Of a stretch of 64,000 nucleotides of DNA, positions 57,518 to 64,000 are shown one piece after another. The notes under the pieces are model-generated. The model worked only from the letters and a program-made list of their open reading frames with translations, had not been told where the DNA came from and did not search any database. A program made the position numbers and the translations under genes. The stretch is from the NCBI RefSeq assembly GCF_900167345.1, contig NZ_FUXB01000002.1:237124-301123 (forward strand), in the 5' to 3' direction. Each line of letters begins with the position of its first letter. Within the stretch, counting starts at the first letter, position 1. This DNA comes from Vibrio cincinnatiensis DSM 19608 (GTDB taxonomy: Bacteria > Pseudomonadota > Gammaproteobacteria > Enterobacterales > Vibrionaceae).

Positions 57518-58998
57518 ACCGTTTCCCCCATGTTTTTAACCCTTTCTGGCACAATGGTAATTTCCCGTAAAGCATTACTCATCAATAACGCCCATAACTT
57601 GGTGTGCTCTGCCTGTGGTGTAAAGCGCTTATCTTTACCGATCAACTTGCCATTGACCCACTTAGCAAAATCCTTGCTGACCTCGGATTGCCAATCGATC
57701 GTCTTACGCGCAGCTTGAAACGTCTCATCATCTCGATAAGGGTCAAGAAAATACTGCTGTGATAGCTTAAGCTTAATACTCTCTAACCCGCTCCAACCCG
57801 CTGGTAGCAACCGTATCTGTTGTGCATGAAACAAAACGGTATCCGTTAAGCTTTGCCCCCATTTTATCAACCACTTTCTTTTCTGTGGGTTACGTGTGCT
57901 TAATGAAAGCTGTTCATTACGCAACAAGAAATCACGTAAATAATCAATGTCAGTTTTAATAGCTGAATTTGGAATACCGTTGTAAAACCAAGACTTTTGA
58001 TTGATTGGTGGTTTTGTTTGGACTACCCATGTAGGTGGCTGGGTATTAAATAATCTTTGAATACCTCCTCTTTTACCATTAAATACTGTCGCATTTTGAT
58101 GCTGACTTTGCGTAATCAGTAGCTTGCTTACACCCACAAAGTTTTGTTGCATATCAGGTGTGAATTTGGATGAGTTTCTAGCTTTAGTATATTGTCCTTG
58201 CTTCTTACGAGCTTCTTTATCAAAACACCGCTCATAGAGATTTTGAGCCAAAGAAGATGACTGTAGCATGACTAATAAGTGATAATTTTTATCTACAGGA
58301 AAGTACAGTTGCTTCAGTAAAATATCTGCCTTAGGTTTCTCATTTAGGATTGCTTGATAACTTTTTATCCAATAATTTAGCTCTTCATCATCCTCTGCAA
58401 AATCCACTAAAGCTGAACCGTTACCTTTTTGTATTTCTTCAAATAGATAAGAGTCATTAAATTTAAGCATTAAAAATTTAACTTGCTTTGAGAAAACCGC
58501 ATTAAGATATGTACCATCTATGGTTCTCTCTTGCATGCTACTGGTGCTTACATATTCAGATCGACTGTTGCTTGACGCGTCTAAAATTGAAGAACCTGAT
58601 GAACTTGAATGGGTTAACTTAGCACAATGCGTGGCTGGTAGAACTCCTTCGCTGATTTCAACTGAACGCGCTATCCAAATATTAATAAAATTGCTTTTTC
58701 GGCTTATTTTTTCAATTTCATCAGAAATTGACTTTATCCATCCTTTATCTATTGCTGTTTGGTAAGCAGCTATCAATTTATCTTTGTTTTTCGCTGTAAC
58801 TGGTATTTTCCGGATATAGATTAGGAATTTTTTAATTTCTGCCTCATCTTCTCCTGAAACCAAAGATAAAAGTTTTTTAGAAACAAAAATTGCGAGCAAT
58901 TCATTGCGATAATCACTTTGTTTACTATATTCTTCAAGGCTTTTTATATAACTTTCGATTACATTTTTCCAGCTAGATTGTTTAATTTCATTCACCAT
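57514..58998 (-). CDS. cas8f: Cas8f/Csy1 large subunit
   Basis: Cas8f recognises the PAM and recruits Cas2-3. The family blocks THCAKLTHSSSSGSS near 120, and LLTQSQHQNATVFNGKRGG-like (LITQSQHQNATVFNGKRGG) near 300 followed by LFNTQPPTW are visible; the end is GWSGLESIKLKLSQQYFLDPYRDDE and a helical tail. I chose the ATG at 58998 (494 residues), which overlaps the cas3 end by 11 bases; the open frame runs further into cas3. It is longer than P. aeruginosa Csy1 (434). Confidence 0.92.
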   Translation of the reverse strand: MVNEIKQSSWKNVIESYIKSLEEYSKQSDYRNELLAIFVSKKLLSLVSGEDEAEIKKFLIYIRKIPVTAKNKDKLIAAYQTAIDKGWIKSISDEIEKISRKSNFINIWIARSVEISEGVLPATHCAKLTHSSSSGSSILDASSNSRSEYVSTSSMQERTIDGTYLNAVFSKQVKFLMLKFNDSYLFEEIQKGNGSALVDFAEDDEELNYWIKSYQAILNEKPKADILLKQLYFPVDKNYHLLVMLQSSSLAQNLYERCFDKEARKKQGQYTKARNSSKFTPDMQQNFVGVSKLLITQSQHQNATVFNGKRGGIQRLFNTQPPTWVVQTKPPINQKSWFYNGIPNSAIKTDIDYLRDFLLRNEQLSLSTRNPQKRKWLIKWGQSLTDTVLFHAQQIRLLPAGWSGLESIKLKLSQQYFLDPYRDDETFQAARKTIDWQSEVSKDFAKWVNGKLIGKDKRFTPQAEHTKLWALLMSNALREITIVPERVKNMGETV

Positions 58999-61900
58999 TA
59001 TCAACCTCTTGGTACAACCCAAAATTATTGTGATAGCAATACTCTCGATTACTGCTATTATCAAATTCCGTAATTCTTAACTCACCAAACCGCTTACCTA
59101 TTTCACAGATATCCATATTGAGATCATTTGCTAATGCTTGGTAGACACTCTCAACAGATTGGTCTAACCAAAAATAACTATTTTCTCCAAGCGGTACTCT
59201 TGGCACTGTTGTTATGCCAATTTCTGTTACCTCACCAAATTTAACGGGGTGAACATTTTCATTAAGCCAACACCAGTATGGTTTACCAAATTCACCATCA
59301 AACATTAGGTAATAAGCTTCATCTTGATGACTTTTTCTAAATTGCTGTTGTCGCTGCACTTCTGCGCACCAATAGGGCATTTGTTGTTTTTCAGCATTCC
59401 ACCAAACTTTAGCATTTCTATCACCAGAAAATAATTGCCAAGCTAGTGCCTTGTGCTCTAGCCCATTTAAGTCAATATAAAAGCCATCCTTGTTGGGCAA
59501 ATATTGCTCTTTGTCTGGTAATGTTATTCTTGGTATTGCATTGATAATTTCATAGGTATCTTTCCTTAGTAGTCCTTTTAGATTGAGAGTTTTATCAAGC
59601 AACAGACTTTCTGTGCTCGATTTCATTTCAAAACCGGGCCGCGCAAAGCAAATTTCTCTGCCATTTAATGCTTTATAGTTTTGATTTAATAAAACTATGT
59701 TTGGCTCTATTATTGACTTATCTCGGTGTCTTAACACTCGACCAGCTAACTGAATAATAGAGCGCATAGAGCTGGGTTCGACAATTGCCCAATCATAATC
59801 ATGGTCGCGCCCTACTTCTGCTACTGGTGATGCTAAGACAACAAAAATATGATGCTTTTGAGGAAAGTTTTTAATGACTCTCCCCACAGGATGGGAAGAG
59901 TCAAAGATTTTATTTGCGTGCTTACGTTTTAATGCCGTATCTAACTTATTTTCAATTTCGCTTCTTACCGCCAACGGATAACGACTATGGTAGATACAGA
60001 AGTGGATACAACAGTCATTATTTTGTTCAATAACTGGCGCATCAAAGGCTATTAAATTTTGCGCAACATTAACCAAAGGGTTTATGTTAGCCATGCGTAC
60101 TAAGCCAATTGAAACTGTTTTCCCATTTTGGCTCGTATGGTGCTTTCTATGTAACTGACTAAATTGGTTGTAGATTGTTCGGGCTATTGCTTGTAAAGGT
60201 GAATCGCCATCACTTCGCTCAATCTCTACTATTTTCCCAATTCGTTTAGCTTTTGATTGTTCGCTGTGTAAAAACGACAAGCGCTTATTAACAAATTTAC
60301 CATGTTCAGATTTAAACGACGTTAAATCTGCTATTTGACTCTTTTCAGCGTCTGAGACTGTATTCTCATCAAACCAAGCGCAGCAAATATTACCAGACCA
60401 ATCGGTTAAATTTGCCTTAGCATATTGCTGCCAACCCGTTCTATATGATTCAAAAAGCGCAAATGCCAATGCAGGTGGCATGGTTGCTGTTGAAAGTAAA
60501 ACTCTACTGCCTAGCATTCCAGCCCAATGAACTAAGCGGCAAAGTGCGGGTAGATCAGATAAGCCAAAGTCGTCAGGTTCATCCAGAACAAGATCTGAAC
60601 TCAGTAAACGCAACATCGCTGCTGTTTGTCTACCACCCTTTGTCCCCTCGGTCGCTGAAATTAAATGGTCAATTGTGCAAACAAGCACTGGTGCACTGAG
60701 CAATTTATCAATGTTTTTATCATGCGCAGTCCATTGGCTTAAGCTATGGACTGTGTTTCCGTCATAGTGCGTATAAATTTCTTCGTTTAAGTTCTCTTCC
60801 GCAGATTCGCTGCCACAACTCCTCTCATTTGTACCGTTTTCTTTGTTTTGTTCATTTTCAAAGAGCTGTTTTACTGCTGAGCCACCGACAGCAATAGCCA
60901 ACTGCTCATCATTTAAGCCAATGCTATCTTTAAACTCTCGACCAGTTTGCAGTGTTAATGTACGCAACCCCAGTGCGACAGAAAAACGCTTATTCCCCGT
61001 TTGCTCACCAATTGCATACATAATTTTCGCATTAGTTATGGTTTTCCCTTTACCTGTGGAGGCCATGTTAATGGCGAAAAAACCATTGTTAGTGCTTTCC
61101 CTGCCAAGCTTACTTGCCAACTTTTGAGCGCTATTTTGCCACCCATACTTCTCAAATTCTTTATCAGAGTTTCTAATTAGCTCCGACAAAGATGTGGCAT
61201 CTTCAAGCTTAGGCAAACTAAACTTCAGTTTGGGTAAAGCTCGTACAATATCCTTACTATGGATTGCTACACCGATTAAATGTTCATCGAGTTGTTGCTT
61301 TAAACCAGTTTTTCCCGCCGATTTATCATAGGTATTCGCGTGAGTATAATATTTAGAACTTCGCCACTCAGGCGTGACTTCAAGTTGAGACGAGTAATAA
61401 CGATCAGCCAACATCATTGCTAATCTAGCTAGATGGCTGGTGAATACATGGTCGTTTATATAATCTTGTTCGAAATATTCTCTAGATAGTAAATTCGCCA
61501 GCGCTATTGACGCGACATTAGACGCGTGTGAACACCATTTTTTACTGTGATAAGGCAATGCGCCTTCGGAAAAACTCCAGTTTTCTTGTACCCGATGCTT
61601 CTGCTCAACAGCATTACACTGATACGAGTTCCAATTCGCATCAAAACTATTAATTAACCACTTATCAATATCTTTCAACGCTGGGGCATTAATACTGTCT
61701 TGCCAAGCAGGGCAAAGCGGTAATTTATGGTGAGAAACTATAATCCATGCAACTAACTGAGCAAATGGCGGTAAACTGAGAATGGGGTGTGCGCCAAATC
61801 CATGTTCAACACCATCCTTGAAACAATCTGGTATATTTTCAAATTGTTGTTCTGCCAATTTTTCTAGCCATTTGACATCATCATGACTACCAACAAAAGC

Positions 61901-62377
61901 CTGAAACAAGCGTAATGAAATCCACTCATGCCTATATGGCTCTGAGTTTTCAGTTTTAACGTTAGGATCTAGCTTCTTCTGGAATAGAACATTTGCTTTT
62001 CCAAAATCATGAAAAAGACCAGCGATTGCTGCCGCACTTGCTATAGCGTCTAACGTTTTCCAACTTGCACTATCGTAAAAACCTGTCATTTCTTTTTCTG
62101 TGTAATTTACTGGCACATACCCCTCACTATTAAATTTCTTTTTATTCCCCACCACCCACAAAAACTGGCTGCGTGAACGGGAGCGAATCCAATGGCAACT
62201 GACGGCGGTGCTGCGGCTGGCAGTTTGGCGCAGCATTTTTTTCACCGTGACTAACCCTTCTTCGGTGATAAGGGTTTGCCAAGTGTTATCACCGATGCGG
62301 TTAGCGAAAGCATCCAGTACACGGCGGGTTTTCTTGAGGGCGTTTTTCTCACACTGAGAGACAAAGGTGACCATCAT
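58988..62377 (-). CDS. cas3f: Cas2-3 fusion nuclease-helicase
   Basis: In type I-F, Cas2 is fused to Cas3: the N-terminal ~95 residues form a Cas2-like domain (VSQCEKNALKKTRRVLDAFANRIGDNTWQ... SHWIRSRSRSQFLWVVG region). An HD nuclease follows (GLFHDFGKANVLFQKKL, VSHHKLPLCP), then a superfamily 2 helicase with Walker A MASTGKGKTITNAKIMYA, a DEPDD box and the QLAGRVLRHRD motif. It degrades target DNA and, bound to Cas1, inserts spacers. The length, 1129 residues, fits the family. Its start overlaps the cas1 stop (ATGA). Confidence 0.96.
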   Translation of the reverse strand: MMVTFVSQCEKNALKKTRRVLDAFANRIGDNTWQTLITEEGLVTVKKMLRQTASRSTAVSCHWIRSRSRSQFLWVVGNKKKFNSEGYVPVNYTEKEMTGFYDSASWKTLDAIASAAAIAGLFHDFGKANVLFQKKLDPNVKTENSEPYRHEWISLRLFQAFVGSHDDVKWLEKLAEQQFENIPDCFKDGVEHGFGAHPILSLPPFAQLVAWIIVSHHKLPLCPAWQDSINAPALKDIDKWLINSFDANWNSYQCNAVEQKHRVQENWSFSEGALPYHSKKWCSHASNVASIALANLLSREYFEQDYINDHVFTSHLARLAMMLADRYYSSQLEVTPEWRSSKYYTHANTYDKSAGKTGLKQQLDEHLIGVAIHSKDIVRALPKLKFSLPKLEDATSLSELIRNSDKEFEKYGWQNSAQKLASKLGRESTNNGFFAINMASTGKGKTITNAKIMYAIGEQTGNKRFSVALGLRTLTLQTGREFKDSIGLNDEQLAIAVGGSAVKQLFENEQNKENGTNERSCGSESAEENLNEEIYTHYDGNTVHSLSQWTAHDKNIDKLLSAPVLVCTIDHLISATEGTKGGRQTAAMLRLLSSDLVLDEPDDFGLSDLPALCRLVHWAGMLGSRVLLSTATMPPALAFALFESYRTGWQQYAKANLTDWSGNICCAWFDENTVSDAEKSQIADLTSFKSEHGKFVNKRLSFLHSEQSKAKRIGKIVEIERSDGDSPLQAIARTIYNQFSQLHRKHHTSQNGKTVSIGLVRMANINPLVNVAQNLIAFDAPVIEQNNDCCIHFCIYHSRYPLAVRSEIENKLDTALKRKHANKIFDSSHPVGRVIKNFPQKHHIFVVLASPVAEVGRDHDYDWAIVEPSSMRSIIQLAGRVLRHRDKSIIEPNIVLLNQNYKALNGREICFARPGFEMKSSTESLLLDKTLNLKGLLRKDTYEIINAIPRITLPDKEQYLPNKDGFYIDLNGLEHKALAWQLFSGDRNAKVWWNAEKQQMPYWCAEVQRQQQFRKSHQDEAYYLMFDGEFGKPYWCWLNENVHPVKFGEVTEIGITTVPRVPLGENSYFWLDQSVESVYQALANDLNMDICEIGKRFGELRITEFDNSSNREYCYHNNFGLYQEVDNGE

Positions 62378-63363
62378 AATTCGCGTGCCTCACTCTCTTC
62401 TTCACCTTTGCCTTGCAGTGCGACCTGTTTCACCGTGTCAAACATAAAATCGAGTGCTTTGTGTTCAATGAAAGATTGTAAAATTTGCTGGCGAAACTCT
62501 TGTTCGGTGGCGTTTTCTTTGGCGTAAACAAAGGCCCACGGCAGTACAATCGCGTCTTTGATTAAGTCCGCGACATCAAATACCAAGGCGCCACGGCGGG
62601 TTTTGCCATGCATCACGGCAAAACCGTGCGGAATGCCAAGCACCCACAAGCAACTTGCCGCGAGTCCATAAGCTAAATAGTTACCATGATTCAAAAAGTC
62701 ATTGGCTTTGTCGGTGGATTTTTTGTCTGGCTGATGTTGGCGCGTAAAACCATCTTTACCCGTATTATTGGCAGCGTACTTGTATAAGGCTTTGGTCAGT
62801 TGTGCTTCGGTGAGCAATAAGTCGGATTGTTTACTGGCGGCGTCAGTGCGTTGGTGAAAGGTTGCAAGAGATTGCTGTATCACTTCATCTTGAACATTGA
62901 ATTTCTCAAGCGTTAATTCTCGGTCTGATCGCCAAACGCGCTGCAAGTAATCAATTCGTGCGTTTTGAAATTGTTTGGCGGCGGCCAAGCGTTTTTGATC
63001 ATCAAACCAGAATGAGAGCCAGCCTTGTAAGTATTCTGTTGGGCGATATTCGCTCTGCGGCGTGAACCATTCCACCTCGCAAGCCATGTGCAGTGGCGTG
63101 CCACCGCCGCCACAAAATCCGACCAATACGCCTGCCTGTGAGAGCATACGCATTGCGGCTTGAGTAATGGAGGTGCCGTTGCCGAGCATGAGTACGGTGG
63201 TGTTGGCAATCGGAATATTGAAGTAGAGATTTTCTTTGTCGGCTTCGGTCAAGTAGAGCACGCGGCCATCTTTTTGCATCACACGGCAATATTCCAAGTA
63301 ATACATATTGGCGCGCTTTGAGTGCAGAATAACTTTAAGATCGGAGGGAGAGAGATCGTCCAT
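62374..63363 (-). CDS. cas1: Cas1 integrase (type I-F)
   Basis: Cas1 inserts new spacers. The 329-residue protein has the Cas1 metal residues in the expected order: a Glu in LTEAQLTKALYKYAA, a His in VMHGKTRRG-type sequence (IPHGFAVMHGKT), and an Asp in ALVFDVADLIKD. I chose the ATG at 63363, which has GGAG six bases upstream; the ATG at 63375 has no such site. It is the first gene of the cas operon, so the operon promoter should be just upstream. Confidence 0.95.
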   Translation of the reverse strand: MDDLSPSDLKVILHSKRANMYYLEYCRVMQKDGRVLYLTEADKENLYFNIPIANTTVLMLGNGTSITQAAMRMLSQAGVLVGFCGGGGTPLHMACEVEWFTPQSEYRPTEYLQGWLSFWFDDQKRLAAAKQFQNARIDYLQRVWRSDRELTLEKFNVQDEVIQQSLATFHQRTDAASKQSDLLLTEAQLTKALYKYAANNTGKDGFTRQHQPDKKSTDKANDFLNHGNYLAYGLAASCLWVLGIPHGFAVMHGKTRRGALVFDVADLIKDAIVLPWAFVYAKENATEQEFRQQILQSFIEHKALDFMFDTVKQVALQGKGEEESEAREL

Positions 63364-63451
63364 TGTTTGCTCCATGCTGAGTGTTTATGCATCTACTTTA
63401 TGTGTTTGTTGCCAAAGCTTAATCCTGCACATTTATTTAGGTAAAGAGACT

Positions 63452-63592
63452 TTACCTGCACCTCTTTGAGTAGGTAATCGAAAATTGATCGACCAGATCT
63501 TTGTGGCAAATATCGCCTTGCCACAAGGCAAGCATTTCTAAAAAACGATGCCGTTCTTGAAGAGTGTGAATAGTCAAACCAATGATACCCAT
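63452..63592 (-). pseudogene. Truncated regulator-like reading frame (WYL/BrxR-type N-terminus)
   Basis: A 46-residue frame reads MGIIGLTIHTLQERHRFLEM... and stops soon after LVDQFSITY. The pattern ERHRFLEMLALWQGDICHKDLVDQF resembles the N-terminal winged helix of WYL-type regulators (BrxR/CapW and relatives) that guard defence islands: a helix with hydrophobic L..F spacing, a turn, then the DLVxxFxIS recognition helix. The missing C-terminal part lies on the cas1 side and is gone. It could also be a short real protein. The match was made from memory. Confidence 0.4.
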
Positions 63593-63750
63593 AGAAAATA
63601 ATAGGTATAACGTAGCATAATCAATTAGATATATTCGTGACTATTTCGATATTACACATCGAAATTGGCTTTGATGTGATGGACGCACCTCCCTTCTAGC
63701 GTCGTTGTGCCAAACTAATAGTACAACCATTAAGAGCAGGAGTAACAAGT
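63593..63750 (+). other. Presumed left end of the IS110-family element
   Basis: Directly before the transposase is a stretch with a strong hairpin: ATTTCGAT (63643-63650) and ATCGAAAT (63658-63665) around seven bases. Overlapping it, CACATC and GATGTG (63655-63678) can pair instead. IS110 elements carry a non-coding end here, and in studied members it encodes a bridge RNA. I could not place the element's left boundary. Confidence 0.35.
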
Positions 63751-64000
63751 ATGTCTATTAAAGTTGTCGGTATTGATATAGCGAAAAATCTCTTCCAAGT
63801 GTGTGTTCTGGGTACAAATGGACAAATTTTATCAAACAGAAAGGTAAAGCGAGATAAGCTTCTCGATACTGTCCGCCAACTACCAGAGCAAACTGCTCTA
63901 GCAATGGAGTCATGTGCAACTTCTCATCATTGGGGCAGAATATTTCAAGAGCTAGGATATACAGTGGCTCTTATTCCAGCTCAGCATGTAAAACCATTTG
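63751..64000 (+). mobile_element. IS110-family transposase, 5' part (cut by window edge)
   Basis: The frame starts MSIKVVGIDIAKNLFQVCVLG, the DEDD-nuclease start of IS110-family transposases (first Asp in GIDIAKN), and continues with ALAMESCATSHHWGRIFQELGYTVALIPAQHVKPF, typical of DEDD_Tnp_IS110, where the Glu in MESC is the second catalytic residue. Only 83 codons are in the window; the second (C-terminal) domain and its Ser are not visible. An AGGAG site precedes the ATG. It is a different strand from the cas operon. Confidence 0.9.

Noticed and set aside
53329..63363. A transposon-borne, guide-directed I-F3 system
   Set aside because: Cas1 and Cas2-3 are present and cas8f and cas5f are separate genes; no Tn7-type tns or tniQ genes are in the window.

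Overview
The window is chromosomal DNA of a gammaproteobacterium of the family Vibrionaceae, most likely a Vibrio; I cannot name the species. The case rests on gene order and on a vibrio hallmark: a linked luxU-luxO pair with a divergent, sigma54-driven Qrr1-type small RNA. Gene blocks also follow arrangements known from Vibrio cholerae (fadIJ, two fadL genes, cobO/btuR, asmA, udk, mrp, metG, udp, zntA, moaA-E, yvcK, luxUO, uvrB). No replication origin or prophage is visible.

Layout. 1-13 kb: the 5' end of rluC, divergent rne with a long leader, a DMT permease, a DUF481 outer-membrane protein, adhE divergent from ychE, asd divergent from an NhaC-type antiporter. 13-18 kb: yejK, yejL-yejM, tRNA-Pro(GGG), two cysteine-cluster proteins, aqpZ. 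18-22.5 kb: minus-strand ybaN-apt-dnaX-ybaB-recR cluster; dnaX keeps a programmed -1 frameshift site and ybaN seems to start at ATT. 22.5-32 kb: an RssB-like response regulator, a LysR regulator, the fadI-fadJ operon with a FadR operator, and two fadL paralogues. The gap between fadI and fadL holds what looks like an unannotated FNR-activated small RNA. 32-44 kb: btuR, asmA, udk, mrp, metG, a membrane-anchored unknown, udp, zntA behind a MerR/ZntR-type promoter, a CBS protein. 44-52.5 kb: moaABCDE with a probable Moco RNA leader, yvcK, luxU, luxO, qrr1, uvrB. 52.5-64 kb: an AT-rich gap with a DnaA-box dyad, tRNA-Asn(GTT), then a complete type I-F CRISPR-Cas locus (20-spacer array, cas6f, cas7f, cas5f, cas8f, cas2-3, cas1), a truncated regulator-like reading frame and the 5' end of an IS110-family transposase.

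How the parts connect. One theme is anaerobic and fatty-acid metabolism: adhE and the candidate sRNA both carry FNR-like sites about 41 bases upstream of their likely starts, and fadI/fadJ/fadL form a fatty-acid import and oxidation cluster with FadR-like sites. A second is quorum-sensing phosphorelay output (LuxU to LuxO to Qrr1). The third is adaptive immunity beside a tRNA gene and an insertion sequence, the only clearly accessory part. Regulatory and start-site assignments come from reading the sequence by eye; none was tested by a search.
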